The notes below the pieces were generated by a model that was given only the letters and a program-made list of their open reading frames with translations, had not been told where the DNA came from and made no database searches. A stretch of 35,175 bases of DNA from an uncultured Woeseia sp. (GTDB taxonomy: Bacteria > Pseudomonadota > Gammaproteobacteria > Steroidobacterales > Woeseiaceae): assembly GCA_937925605.1 (NCBI GenBank), contig CALALV010000028.1:1-35175 (forward strand). Reading direction: 5' to 3'. Both the position numbers and the translations under genes were made by a program. Below, one piece after another: positions 7,214-16,526 of the stretch (its first letter is position 1; every line of letters begins with the position of its first letter).

Positions 7214-10200
7214 ATGAAGGCATTGCTGAACAAACTGCTGAAGGCCATAGCCTACCTCGCGGCAGGCTGCGTGATCCTGCTGGCCATCGCCGTCGGGCTG
7301 TTCCGCCTGCTGCTGCCGCGCCTGCCGAGCTACCAGGAAGAGATCAAGGGCTGGGCGAACGCGGCGATCGGCATGCAGGTCGAGTTCAGCGGCATGAACG
7401 CGCGCTGGCGCTTCAGCGGACCTGAACTCAATTTCTACAACGCCGAGCTGACCATGCCGGGCTCCGAAGGCGGCGCGTTTGCGGCGGACGAGGTCAGCAT
7501 CGGCGTCGACCTGATGCAGCTCGTCATCGACCGGCGTTTCGTCGTCGACCGGGTGCTCGTGCGTGACTCGGCCATCAGCGTCAGTCGTGACGACGAGGCG
7601 CGCTGGCGAGTCCAGGACATCCCGCTCGCGCAGCTCGGCGAGAACTTCGCTGGCGAGAGCGGCGGCCACGTAGAACTCATCGTCGAGGATTTCGACGTAG
7701 CGCTGGAGTATCCGCCCGGCGGCGCCTCGGTCGAGTTCACGATCGCCAACCTGCGCGTCGTGCGCAGCCCGCAGCGCGTCACCGGGGAGGCCGTCATCGC
7801 GTTGCCGGCGACCCTCGGCAACCGCCTGAGCCTCGGGCTGAGCGGCCGGCCCGCAGATGACGCCTGGCAACTGACGCTGCAGACCCGCGCCCTCGAGCTC
7901 GCCGGCTGGTCGCGCCTGCAGCCCGCGTCGCTGCCCGCCCTGTCCGCTGGCCGCGCCGACTTAGGCGCCGCGCTGGAAGTCGTCGACGGCCACCTGCGCA
8001 ACGGCCTGCTGGAATTCGACCTCGAGGAGCTGCTGGCCGCCGGCAGCGAGTCGCCGTTCGCGGCCGAGGGCCGGCTCGAGTACTCGGCCGACGAGGCCGG
8101 CTGGCTGCTGGCCGCCGACGGCCTGCGCCTGAGTACGGAGCGCGGAATCTGGCCGGAGTCCTCCTTCAACGTGCAGGGCGGCACCGGTGCGGAGGGCCGG
8201 CTCACGTCGCTGTCGGCCGACGCCAGTTTCGTCGATCTCGACGATCTCGGCCTGCTGCTGCCCTGGTTACCGGAGCGGGCGGTGCAGGCAATGCGCGAGT
8301 ACGGGCCGACCGGGCAGGTCGCGGACCTGAGTCTCACGCTGCAGGACCTCGGCAGCGAGCGGCCGCGCTACGACCTGGCGCTCGAGCTGTCCGGTGCCGG
8401 CGTGCTCGCGACCGAGCGCTGGCCCGGCCTGCGCGGCTTCAGCGGCAGCCTGCGCGCCAATCGCTCCGGCGGCCGCGTCGAGATCGACTCGGCCGATCTT
8501 GCGCTCGACCTGTCGCGCTGGATGGAGGCCCCGCTCGGTTTCTCGAGCGCGCGGGGCACCGTCATCTGGCGGCGCAACGCGGACGGCATCATCGTGCTGT
8601 CCGACAGCATCCGCGTGCAGAACGCGGATCTCGCCAGCCGCAGCAGCGTACAGCTCAGCCTGCCGGCGGACGACAGCTCGCCGGTCCTCGACGTCGAAAG
8701 CCGCTTCAGCATCTACGACCTCGCCGCGGCCCGTGCCTACCTGCCGGGCCGGGTCATGAACCCGGCGCTCTATCGCTGGCTGGACACGGCGCTGGTGGCC
8801 GGCAGCGTGCCGGCCGGCGTCGCGCGCTTCAGCGGCCCCGTCGACGCCTTTCCCTTCGACGACGGCGAAGGCGTGTTCCGCATCGAGGCGGAGCTCGAGG
8901 ACGCGACGTTGCGCTACTCGAGCCTCTGGCCCGACGTCGACAACCTCGACATGGACCTCGTCGTCGACCGCGTGCGGCTCTACTCGGAGCGCAACACCGC
9001 GACCAACGCGGGCAACTCGGTCGTGGATGCGAAGATCGAGATCGCCGATCTCCGCGACCCGGTACTGACGATCGATGCGTTCGCGACCGGCACGCTCGAG
9101 TCGGTGCGCCGCTTCGCCCGCGAAAGTCCGATCGCCGGCGTCTTCGGCGGCCAGCTCGACCGGGTATCGGTCGCGGGCGAGGCGTCGTTTTCGCTCGACC
9201 TGCGCTACCCGCTCCGGCGCCGCGACGAGTTCAGCTTCACGACCCGGCTGCAGGCCAGCGACGGCACGCTGCGCATCGCCGGCCTGACCGCCCCGGTCAC
9301 GGAGCTGAACGGTTTCGTCACCGTGACGCGCGACACGATCGGTGCCGAATCGCTGGAAGGGCGTTTTCTCGGCGAGCCGGTCAGCATCCGGCTGCAACGC
9401 GCCGGCGACGAACTGCCCGGCTACAGCGTCGTCGCCGAGGCGGACGGCCGCTTCACCGCCGCCGGTCTGCGCGAAGGTTTCGGCGTGGATCTCGGGCGCA
9501 TCGTCGCCGGCGAGACGCCGTACAGGGCCAGCGTGCGCTTCCCGCGCGCTGGCTCGGAGACGCCCGCGGGCGTGTTCAGCGTCGTGGTCGAGTCCGGCCT
9601 CGAGGGCCTTGCGGTCAGCCTGCCGCCACCGCTCGGCAAGCCGGCGGAACGCACGCGCCGGCTGCTGACAACGCTCGAGTTTCCGACCGGGAACCGTATC
9701 CAGCTGAACGGCAGCCTGGACGACGAGCTCCGCTGGTCGCTCGGCTTTATCGACGGCGAGCAGGGTTGGGATTTCGATCGCGGGGTCGTCGCGGCGGGTG
9801 CCGCCGAGCCGGGCGTCGCGGACACGCGAGGGCTGCACATCGTCGGCGCAATCGACGAGCTGCACCTCGCCGACTGGCTCGACGTCGCGGGGCGGCGCGG
9901 CGACGGCCGCGCCGGCGGCGGCATCGCGGCGCGTATCCGCTCCATCGACCTGCAGGTCGCCAACCTGCACGTGGTCGGTCAGCACTACCTCGACCACCGC
10001 GTGCTCGTCGACCGCAGCGGCTCGGACTGGCGCCTGCGCCTCGAGGGCGAGCAGGCCATCGGCAGCGTGTCGATACCCTACGATCTCGACGGCGAACGTC
10101 CGATCGCGCTCGACATGCAGCGGCTCGTGCTGCCGGGCAGCGACGACAGCGCCGACGCGAACCCGATCAGCGCCGACCCGCGGCAGATGCCGGCCGTATC

Positions 10201-11047
10201 GCTGCGGGCCGACGAATTCGCGCTCGGCGAGCGCTACCTCGGGCGTCTGTCCGCTGACTTCACGCGGCGCCCGGACGGCCTCGTCGCCGATGCGCTGAGT
10301 GCCGAGGACGCGACCTTCCGCGTCGACGGCAGCGCCGGCTGGGTCGTCGACGTCGACGAGCCGAGCGGTCAGCGGACCTGGGTCGATGCGACGCTGGTCA
10401 GCAGCGACGTCGCCACGACCTTCGAGCGGCTGGACACGAAGGCCGGCATCGAGGGTGACGAAATGCAACTCGGCTTCGACGTCAGCTGGTCGGGCGGGCC
10501 GCGCGGCGATTTTCTCGACAGCCTCGACGGCGAGGTCGTCGTGCGCTTCGGACCCGGGCAGCTGAACGAGGTCGACCCGGGTGCCGGCCGCGTTTTCGGC
10601 CTGCTCAGCGTCGTCGCGCTGCCGCGGCGGCTCGCGCTCGATTTCCGCGACGTGCTGGACAAGGGCTTCGCGTTCGACGAGATCACCGGCACGTTCCGGC
10701 TCGACGACGGCGCAGCCTATACCTGCGACCTGTCACTCAAGGGGCCGGCCGCCGACATCGGCATCGTCGGCCGCGCGGGACTGATCGACAAGGACTACAC
10801 GCAGAGCGCAATCGTCAGCGCGAACGTCGGCAACACGCTGCCGGTCGTCGGCGCGGTGGTCGCCGGCCCGCAGGTGGCCGCCGCGCTCCTGATCTTCTCG
10901 CAGATCTTCAAGAAGCCGCTGCAGGAAATGGGGCAGGTCTACTACGAGATCGAGGGCGCGTGGGACAATCCCGACGTCGACTCGGCCGATGCCCGTCGCT
11001 TTGCCGAGATCAGCCGCATGGCCGGCTGCCTCGCCAGCAATGAGTAA
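7214..11047 (+). CDS. yhdP: YhdP family AsmA-like phospholipid transport protein
   Basis: YhdP is one of three large AsmA-like proteins (with TamB and YdbH) that together carry phospholipids between inner and outer membrane in E. coli. The 1277-residue product matches the usual length. A single N-terminal membrane anchor spans about residues 13-35. A long periplasmic region rich in beta strands and alternating charged/hydrophobic residues follows, and it fits the predicted lipid groove. The C-terminal AsmA-like part includes GRVFGLLSVVALPRRLALDF and a hydrophobic end segment (GAVVAGPQVAAALLIF). It lies between rng and the nitrilase gene, which its 3' end overlaps by 8 bp. Confidence 0.93.
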   Translation: MKALLNKLLKAIAYLAAGCVILLAIAVGLFRLLLPRLPSYQEEIKGWANAAIGMQVEFSGMNARWRFSGPELNFYNAELTMPGSEGGAFAADEVSIGVDLMQLVIDRRFVVDRVLVRDSAISVSRDDEARWRVQDIPLAQLGENFAGESGGHVELIVEDFDVALEYPPGGASVEFTIANLRVVRSPQRVTGEAVIALPATLGNRLSLGLSGRPADDAWQLTLQTRALELAGWSRLQPASLPALSAGRADLGAALEVVDGHLRNGLLEFDLEELLAAGSESPFAAEGRLEYSADEAGWLLAADGLRLSTERGIWPESSFNVQGGTGAEGRLTSLSADASFVDLDDLGLLLPWLPERAVQAMREYGPTGQVADLSLTLQDLGSERPRYDLALELSGAGVLATERWPGLRGFSGSLRANRSGGRVEIDSADLALDLSRWMEAPLGFSSARGTVIWRRNADGIIVLSDSIRVQNADLASRSSVQLSLPADDSSPVLDVESRFSIYDLAAARAYLPGRVMNPALYRWLDTALVAGSVPAGVARFSGPVDAFPFDDGEGVFRIEAELEDATLRYSSLWPDVDNLDMDLVVDRVRLYSERNTATNAGNSVVDAKIEIADLRDPVLTIDAFATGTLESVRRFARESPIAGVFGGQLDRVSVAGEASFSLDLRYPLRRRDEFSFTTRLQASDGTLRIAGLTAPVTELNGFVTVTRDTIGAESLEGRFLGEPVSIRLQRAGDELPGYSVVAEADGRFTAAGLREGFGVDLGRIVAGETPYRASVRFPRAGSETPAGVFSVVVESGLEGLAVSLPPPLGKPAERTRRLLTTLEFPTGNRIQLNGSLDDELRWSLGFIDGEQGWDFDRGVVAAGAAEPGVADTRGLHIVGAIDELHLADWLDVAGRRGDGRAGGGIAARIRSIDLQVANLHVVGQHYLDHRVLVDRSGSDWRLRLEGEQAIGSVSIPYDLDGERPIALDMQRLVLPGSDDSADANPISADPRQMPAVSLRADEFALGERYLGRLSADFTRRPDGLVADALSAEDATFRVDGSAGWVVDVDEPSGQRTWVDATLVSSDVATTFERLDTKAGIEGDEMQLGFDVSWSGGPRGDFLDSLDGEVVVRFGPGQLNEVDPGAGRVFGLLSVVALPRRLALDFRDVLDKGFAFDEITGTFRLDDGAAYTCDLSLKGPAADIGIVGRAGLIDKDYTQSAIVSANVGNTLPVVGAVVAGPQVAAALLIFSQIFKKPLQEMGQVYYEIEGAWDNPDVDSADARRFAEISRMAGCLASNE

Positions 11048-11891
11048 CGACACCTGCCGCATCGCCGCGCTGCAGCTCGAAAGCGGCGCGGACGTCGCGG
11101 ACAACCTCGCGCGTATCGACGAACTCGCGACCGAGGCCGCCGCGCGCGGCGCCCGGCTCGTCTACCTGCCCGAGAACTGCGCGTTCTTTGCCGCCGGGGA
11201 CAGCGCACGCGCGGCCGTCGCCGAGGCACCCGGCGCGGGTCCTGTCCAGGCCGCGCTCGGCGAACTCGCCCGCCGGCTCGACGTCGAGATCGTGGCCGGC
11301 AGCCTGCCGCTGGCCATCCCGGGGGACCGGCGCGTGTACGCGGCGAGCGTGCTGTTCGGCGCCGACGGGGCGCCGCGCGCCGTCTACCGCAAGCTGCACT
11401 TGTTCGACGTCGATATCCCGGAACGTGACGAGCGCTACCGCGAATCGGCCTACCACGCGCCGGGGGACGAGGTCGTGACCGCCGACACGCGCGCCGGGCG
11501 CCTCGGGCTGTCGATCTGCTACGATCTGCGTTTTCCGGAACTCTACCGGCGCCTGGTCGCCGACGGGGCGACCGTGCTCGGCGTGCCGTCCGCGTTTACC
11601 GAGGCGACCGGCCGGGCTCACTGGCAGACGCTGCTCCGCGCCCGCGCGATCGAAAACCTCGCCTGGGTCGTCGCGCCGGCGCAGCACGGGCTGCATCCCG
11701 GCGGCCGCCGCACCTGGGGACACACGCTGGTCATCGACCCCTGGGGACGCGTCGTGGCGAGCCGCGAGGCGGGCAGCGGCGTCGTCGTCGCCGAGATCGA
11801 CCAGGACGAGACCGCGCGGCTGCGCCGCGCGTTCCCGGTACTCGAGCATCGCCGGCTGGACGCCGGTCACCCTGAGAGGATCAATACGTGA
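11040..11891 (+). CDS. Carbon-nitrogen hydrolase (deaminated glutathione amidase-like)
   Basis: This 283-residue enzyme belongs to the nitrilase superfamily, Nit1 branch. Characterised members remove the amide from deaminated glutathione, a repair of transaminase side products. The catalytic triad is visible: Glu45 in LPENCAFF, Lys118 in YRKLHLFDVD, and nucleophile Cys160 in SICYDLRFPEL. PSAFTEATGRAHW and RARAIENL are typical of the Nit1 group. The ATG overlaps the end of yhdP, and the stop overlaps the tldD GTG. The yhdP-nitrilase-tldD order is common in Gammaproteobacteria. The substrate is inferred from the family, not shown. Confidence 0.9.
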   Translation: MSNDTCRIAALQLESGADVADNLARIDELATEAAARGARLVYLPENCAFFAAGDSARAAVAEAPGAGPVQAALGELARRLDVEIVAGSLPLAIPGDRRVYAASVLFGADGAPRAVYRKLHLFDVDIPERDERYRESAYHAPGDEVVTADTRAGRLGLSICYDLRFPELYRRLVADGATVLGVPSAFTEATGRAHWQTLLRARAIENLAWVVAPAQHGLHPGGRRTWGHTLVIDPWGRVVASREAGSGVVVAEIDQDETARLRRAFPVLEHRRLDAGHPERINT

Positions 11892-13342
11892 ACGAATCGA
11901 ATGTCCAGGCCATTGACACGGTGCGCTCGCAGCTGCTCGACCCGTCGGGTCTGGGCGAGAACGACCTCGCGAAAGCGCTCGGCCTGATCAACGGCGGCGA
12001 CATCGACGCCGCGGACCTGTATTTCCAGGTCAGCCGCCAAGAACACTGGTCGCTGGAAGACGGCATCATCCGCGAGGGCAGCTTCTCGGTCGACCGCGGG
12101 GTCGGGGTGCGTGCCGTCAGCGGCGAGAAGACCGGCTTCGCCTATTCCGAGGAACTCGTGCTGCCGGCGCTCACCCACGCCGCACGCGCCGCCCGCGCGA
12201 TTTCGCGCCAGGGGCAGTCGCAGTCGGTGCGGATCGCGCCGGCCGCGCGCTATCCCAGCCTGTATCCCGCCGTCGACCCGACCACGAGCCTGCCGGACGA
12301 GCGCAAGACGGCGCTGTTGAGCCGCATCGACCGGGAGACGCGCAGGCTCGATCCGCGCATCGTGCAGGTCATGGCGAGCCTCGGCAGCAGCCAGGACCTC
12401 GTTCTCGTCGCCGCGGCCGATGGCACGCTCGCGGCCGACGTGCGGCCGCTCGTGCGCCTGAACGTCAGCGTCATCATGGAGGCCGACGGGCGCCGCGAGC
12501 AGGGCTATGCCGGCGGCGGCGCGCGCTCGTCCCTCGATTTCTTTTTCGGCGACGACGACCTGCCGATGCAGCTTGCCCGCGAGGCCGTGCGCCAGGCCGC
12601 GGTGCAGATGGAGGCGGTGCCGGCACCGGCGGGCACGATGCCGGTCGTGCTCGGCGCCGGCTGGCCGGGCATCCTGCTGCACGAAGCGGTCGGCCACGGA
12701 CTGGAAGGCGACTTCAATCGCAAGGGCACGTCCGCATTCTCGGGTCGCGTCGGCCAGCGCGTCGCACCGGCCGGCGTGACCATCGTCGACGACGGCACGC
12801 TGCCGAACCGCCGCGGCTCGCTGGCCATCGACGACGAGGGCACGCCGGGGCAGTACAACGTGCTGGTCGAGGACGGCATCCTGCGGGGCTACATGCAGGA
12901 TCGCCTCAACGCGCGGCTGATGGGCGTCGCGCCGACCGGCAACGGCCGCCGCGAGTCCTTCGCACACATACCGATGCCGCGCATGACCAATACCTACATG
13001 CTGGCCGGCGCGCACGACCCGGAGGAGATCCTCGCGTCGGTGAAGAAAGGCCTGTACGCGCCGAATTTCGGCGGTGGCCAGGTCGACATCACGTCCGGCA
13101 AGTTCGTGTTCTCGGCGAGCGAGGCCTACCTCGTCGAGGACGGCAAGCCGACCCGGCCGGTCAAGGGCGCCATGCTGATCGGCGACGGCCCGGACGCGCT
13201 GCAGCGTATCTCGATGGTCGGCAACGATCTCAAGCTCGACCGCGGCGTCGGCACCTGCGGCAAGGACGGCCAGTCCGTGCCGGTCGGGGTCGGCCAGCCG
13301 ACGCTGAAGATCGACGGACTCACGGTTGGCGGCACCGCCTGA
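11888..13342 (+). CDS. tldD: Metalloprotease TldD
   Basis: TldD forms a heterodimeric protease with TldE (PmbA, encoded here at 17642-18988). In E. coli the pair processes microcin B17 and degrades CcdA. The 484-residue product carries the zinc motif HEAVGH at residues 265-270 and the third metal ligand Cys457 in GTCGKDGQ. The conserved SGKFVFSASEAYLVEDG block is also present. The GTG start overlaps the nitrilase stop. No RiPP precursor gene is visible beside it, so a general housekeeping role is more likely than a dedicated peptide pathway. Confidence 0.95.
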   Translation: MNESNVQAIDTVRSQLLDPSGLGENDLAKALGLINGGDIDAADLYFQVSRQEHWSLEDGIIREGSFSVDRGVGVRAVSGEKTGFAYSEELVLPALTHAARAARAISRQGQSQSVRIAPAARYPSLYPAVDPTTSLPDERKTALLSRIDRETRRLDPRIVQVMASLGSSQDLVLVAAADGTLAADVRPLVRLNVSVIMEADGRREQGYAGGGARSSLDFFFGDDDLPMQLAREAVRQAAVQMEAVPAPAGTMPVVLGAGWPGILLHEAVGHGLEGDFNRKGTSAFSGRVGQRVAPAGVTIVDDGTLPNRRGSLAIDDEGTPGQYNVLVEDGILRGYMQDRLNARLMGVAPTGNGRRESFAHIPMPRMTNTYMLAGAHDPEEILASVKKGLYAPNFGGGQVDITSGKFVFSASEAYLVEDGKPTRPVKGAMLIGDGPDALQRISMVGNDLKLDRGVGTCGKDGQSVPVGVGQPTLKIDGLTVGGTA

Positions 13343-13384
13343 GCGGCGTGCCGACCTGACATAAGCCGGCGGCGCGCCGGTCCC

Positions 13385-13426
13385 GTGATGCGCGTCACTG
13401 CGCGCCCGGACGCGCTGGTCTACCGT
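13385..13426 (+). promoter_or_regulatory. CRP-type palindrome with a -10 at class II distance
   Basis: GTGA-N6-TCAC (13385-13398) is the core of a CRP/Vfr/Clp operator, though the outer T and A of the full TGTGA/TCACA consensus are replaced. A TACCGT hexamer lies at 13421-13426. If it is the -10, transcription would start near 13433 and the operator would be centred about 41.5 bp upstream, the class II activator position. A Crp protein with a conserved recognition helix is encoded in this window. The downstream gene would be the small acidic protein at 13460. Confidence 0.4.
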
Positions 13427-13459
13427 GCGAGGTTGAAGCCAGCGACAGGGACGTACGCC

Positions 13460-13624
13460 GTGGACAACACGATAACCGAGCAGGACCTAGACGCCTCCGC
13501 CCAGCACTTCGTCCAGCAATTGCGCGGGGACGTCCCGGACGTCGCCGACGATCTCGACGTCGACGGGCTCACGGATTCGCTGATGTCGCGCCTGTTCAGC
13601 CTGTTCATGTTTCGTTCCCGCTAG
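13460..13624 (+). CDS. Small hypothetical acidic protein
   Basis: A 54-residue frame starts at GTG 13460 with MDNTITEQDLD. It is acidic in its first 40 residues (nine Asp after residue 9) and ends in a short hydrophobic and basic tail, LMSRLFSLFMFRSR. It matches no family I know. A longer start at GTG 13385 would add basic residues and run through the CRP-like operator, so I prefer the shorter form. Support comes from position behind a plausible promoter and from the composition; there is no strong ribosome site. It may not be a gene. Confidence 0.4.
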   Translation: MDNTITEQDLDASAQHFVQQLRGDVPDVADDLDVDGLTDSLMSRLFSLFMFRSR

Positions 13625-13676
13625 CCCGGACAGCCCGGTCCGACCGGAAAAAAACCAGGTTTTTCATTGGCTTGAT

Positions 13677-13706
13677 TTGCCGCGCTCGGCGTGGCCCGGC
13701 TATACT
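13677..13706 (+). promoter_or_regulatory. Sigma-70 promoter for the small membrane protein
   Basis: TTGCCG (13677-13682), an 18-bp spacer and TATACT (13701-13706) form a good sigma-70 promoter in otherwise GC-rich DNA. The predicted start near 13713 leaves a leader of about 78 nt before the ATG at 13791. Confidence 0.6.
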
Positions 13707-13790
13707 CGCCGGGCCGGCAGCGCCCGGGTGGACTGGCTCCGCCCGGCGCCGCACAATTCCCAGAACAAGAACGAGAGCGCAGGTCCCGCC

Positions 13791-14009
13791 ATGTGGGTGT
13801 CGAAACCGATCTACGAAAGTCTGCCGTACTTCTATTTCGTCGTCGGCGCGATCTCGCTGGCGGCATCGATGTACCTGAATCACTGGTACTGGCCGACGAT
13901 CTGTTTCTCGGTGGGCCTGTTCTGCCTGGTCGCCGGACTCGTCGTCTGGCTGAAGCGCCGCGACTACCGCGAGCACGACCGGCGCGTGCGCAACGACCAC
14001 GAGATCTGA
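13791..14009 (+). CDS. Small two-helix membrane protein
   Basis: A 72-residue protein starts MWVSKPIYESLPYFYF. It has two hydrophobic segments (about residues 12-30 and 34-53), then a highly charged cytoplasmic tail KRRDYREHDRRVRN. No named family is recognised; the fold is a simple helical hairpin. It has its own promoter and runs convergently towards the AAA-FHA gene, whose stop is 16 bp away. The function is unknown. Confidence 0.65.
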   Translation: MWVSKPIYESLPYFYFVVGAISLAASMYLNHWYWPTICFSVGLFCLVAGLVVWLKRRDYREHDRRVRNDHEI

Positions 14010-14025
14010 GCGGGACGCGAACCCG

Positions 14026-15339
14026 TCAGGCATCGTTGGCGGCGCGTTCCTCGTCGATTGCGGCTTCGCCGCTTTCCACTTCTACTTCGACCTCGGCGTC
14101 CGGCTCGTCGGCCGCCGACAGGTCTTCGTGCGTGCCGGTGTCCTCGTCGTCGTCGACGCGTTCGCGCAGCTCCGTGAAGCGCAGGTCGTGCACCCCCAGC
14201 GTCACGACGTCGCCGTCGCGCAGGCGGTGCTTCTTGACCCGGCGCTGCCCGATGTAGATGCCGTTGGTGCTGTTCAGGTCCTCGATGACGCTGGACGTCT
14301 CGCTGGAGACGATCTGTGCGTGGTGGCGGCTGACGAACTTGCTCTTGATGTAGATGTCGTTGTCCGGCGCGCGACCGATGATGACGCGGCCGGGGCCCAG
14401 CAGGTGCTCGGCGATGACTTCGCCGTCGGCCGAAACCTCGACGCGGCACAGCGGCGCAGGGCGGCGACGCGCGTCGAGGTCGTCGTCCGCCGGCGCGCGC
14501 GCGGGCGCTTGCTCGCCGTCCGTCGCCGGCACTTTCCAGCCGAGTTCCTCGACGGCCGCCCTGATGTCCTCGGCGCCGAGCAGCTCGCGTTCTTCCGCGA
14601 AGGCGCACAGCAGTGCCGTGTCGCAGAGCGTGTTGATCAGGCGCGGCACGCCGCCCGTGTAGCGCATGATTTCGGCGAAGCAGTCGTCGCCGAACACGTC
14701 GTGGGCGTCGTGCCCGGCCACGGCCATGCGGTGTTCGATATATTCGCGCAGCTCGCGCGCGTCCAGCGGCCCGATGTGGAAGCGCAGCCGCACGCGCTGG
14801 ATCAGCTGCTTCAGCTTTGGCGACTCCAGCTTGTCGCGCAGTTCCGGCTGCCCGGCCAGGATGATTCGCAGGACCTTTTCCTTGTGGGTCTCGATCCCGG
14901 ACAGCAGCCGGATTTCCTCGAGGACTCGCTTGGACAGGTTCTGCGCCTCGTCGACGATCAGGACGACCTTCTTGCCGTTCGAGTACTGCTCGATCAGGAA
15001 CATGTTGAGCATGTCCAGCAGCTCGACCTTGCGCTTCTCGAACGGGTCGAAGCCGAATTCCGCGAGCACCGCCTGCAGGAACTGCACGGGGCTCAGCTGG
15101 GTCTGGTTGACGACGGCGTAGATGACGTCGTCCGTGAGTTCGCTCAGGAAGGCCTGCAGCAGGGTGGTCTTGCCGGAGCCGATCTCTCCGGTGATGACGA
15201 CGAAGCCGTCGGCCAGCCAGATCGTCGACTCCATGTACGCCTTGGCCCGTGCGTGCTGCTTGCTCCAGTAGACGAATTCGGGGTCGGGTGTGAGCCGGAA
15301 CGGCTGTTCGGCGAGCTTGAAGTGTTCCAGGTAGGACAT
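14026..15339 (-). CDS. ExeA/GspA-like AAA ATPase fused to an FHA domain
   Basis: The 437-residue protein has three parts. Residues 1-270 form an ExeA/GspA-type AAA ATPase starting MSYLEHFKLAEQPFRLTPDP, with Walker A GEIGSGKTT (51-59), Walker B VVLIVDEAQ (125-133) and the GQPEL sensor block (163-167). Residues about 300-390 form a forkhead-associated phosphothreonine-binding domain with GRAPDND (322-328), SRHH (337-340) and STNG (357-360). The tail after 393 is strongly acidic. ExeA-type ATPases insert secretins through the peptidoglycan or act with exopolysaccharide systems, usually with a C-terminal peptidoglycan-binding domain and a membrane helix. Both are absent here. No secretin or kinase gene is adjacent. 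A TAGAAT -10 candidate lies upstream at 15359-15364. Confidence 0.88.
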   Translation of the reverse strand: MSYLEHFKLAEQPFRLTPDPEFVYWSKQHARAKAYMESTIWLADGFVVITGEIGSGKTTLLQAFLSELTDDVIYAVVNQTQLSPVQFLQAVLAEFGFDPFEKRKVELLDMLNMFLIEQYSNGKKVVLIVDEAQNLSKRVLEEIRLLSGIETHKEKVLRIILAGQPELRDKLESPKLKQLIQRVRLRFHIGPLDARELREYIEHRMAVAGHDAHDVFGDDCFAEIMRYTGGVPRLINTLCDTALLCAFAEERELLGAEDIRAAVEELGWKVPATDGEQAPARAPADDDLDARRRPAPLCRVEVSADGEVIAEHLLGPGRVIIGRAPDNDIYIKSKFVSRHHAQIVSSETSSVIEDLNSTNGIYIGQRRVKKHRLRDGDVVTLGVHDLRFTELRERVDDDEDTGTHEDLSAADEPDAEVEVEVESGEAAIDEERAANDA

Positions 15340-15392
15340 CAGCGGGTCGGCCGTCTCTTATTCTATTAACTGGTCGCCGGACCGAGTGTACA

Positions 15393-16523
15393 TTATTCCC
15401 CGCCGGGTTTCGGTGACACCGGTCTCGCCGCAGGGCGTGCATGGAGCAGCTCCGCGAGTTGCGCGAGCCGCCGGTCGCGTTCCCGGCCGCTCGCGCCGAG
15501 CACGGTCGCGTGCGCCAGCTTGCGCCCGGGGCGCGCCGACTTGCCGTAATCGTGCAGCGTCGCGCCGGTCGCGGACAGGGCGCCGGCGGCGTCGGGCAGC
15601 GTGCCGACGATGTTCAGCATGCCGGCGTCCGCGGTCGCCGACGTGTCGCCGAGGGGCATGCCGAGCACGGCCCGCAGGTGATTGGCGAACTGGCTGGTCG
15701 CCGCGCCCTCGATCGTCCAGTGTCCCGAGTTGTGGACGCGTGGCGCGAATTCGTTCGCCAGCAGCGTGTCGCCGACCACGAACAACTCGAGCGCGAGCAC
15801 GCCGACGTAATCGAGCGCCTCGAGCAGGCGGCCGCAGTAGTCGCGCGCCGCGGCCGCGAGGGCCTCGGGCCCGACCGGAGCGACCGACGTGTGCAGGATG
15901 CCGCCGCGGTGCACGTTCTCGGTGAGCGGGTAGAACGCGGTTGCCCCGTTCGCGCCGCGGACGCCGATCGCGGAGACCTCGCGGTCGAAGGGCACGAGGG
16001 CCTCGGCCACCAGCGGACGCCGCGGCAGCCGCTCCAGCGCGCTGTCGAAGTCCGCTTCGCTCCGCACCACGGCCTGGCCCTTGCCGTCGTAGCCGAAACG
16101 CCGCGTCTTCAGCACCAGCGGCAGGCCGACGTCCCTCGCGGCCGCGCGCAGGTCGGCGGGGCCGTCGACGCTGCGCCAGCGCGGCAGCGGGATGCCGAGC
16201 CGCTCGAACAGGCGCTTTTCGCGCGCCCGGTCCTGGGCCTCGGCCAGCGCGGCCGGCGGCGGCCGGACCGGCAGTTCCGGCGGCAGGGCCCCGAGCGCCG
16301 CGACCGGCACGTTCTCGAATTCGTAGGTGAGCGCGTCGGCGCCGTCGGCCAGTTGCGCGAGCGCGTCCGCGTCGTCGTAGGCTGCGCGAATGACCGTGCC
16401 GACCCTCGCTGCGGGCGGTGCCTGCGACGGGTCGAGGAACACGCAGTCGACGCCGAGCTCGCGCCCCGCGGCGCCCAGCATCATGCCGAGCTGGCCCGCG
16501 CCGATGATGGCGACTCGCGCCAC
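15393..16523 (-). CDS. purK: N5-carboxyaminoimidazole ribonucleotide synthetase
   Basis: PurK uses ATP and bicarbonate to make N5-CAIR from AIR in purine synthesis. The 376-residue ATP-grasp protein has the N-terminal GAGQLGMMLG nucleotide-like loop, DPSQAPPAA, LKTRRFGYDGKGQ for ATP binding, and the metal/phosphate block LALELFVVGDTLLANEFAPRVHNSGHWTIEG near residues 240-270. It starts 3 bp after the purE stop, so the two are co-transcribed. Its product is the substrate of PurE. Confidence 0.96.
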   Translation of the reverse strand: MARVAIIGAGQLGMMLGAAGRELGVDCVFLDPSQAPPAARVGTVIRAAYDDADALAQLADGADALTYEFENVPVAALGALPPELPVRPPPAALAEAQDRAREKRLFERLGIPLPRWRSVDGPADLRAAARDVGLPLVLKTRRFGYDGKGQAVVRSEADFDSALERLPRRPLVAEALVPFDREVSAIGVRGANGATAFYPLTENVHRGGILHTSVAPVGPEALAAAARDYCGRLLEALDYVGVLALELFVVGDTLLANEFAPRVHNSGHWTIEGAATSQFANHLRAVLGMPLGDTSATADAGMLNIVGTLPDAAGALSATGATLHDYGKSARPGRKLAHATVLGASGRERDRRLAQLAELLHARPAARPVSPKPGGE

Positions 16524-16526
16524 GGC

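Noticed and set aside
8267..10468. 733-residue open frame opposite yhdP
   Set aside because: It is a shadow of high-GC coding DNA. The plus strand encodes a full-length YhdP with a membrane anchor, and the minus product has no family features.
13648..13664. AAAACC/GGTTTT palindrome as a terminator
   Set aside because: Only one base separates the arms, so the GC part cannot form a hairpin, and the remaining A-T stem is too weak.
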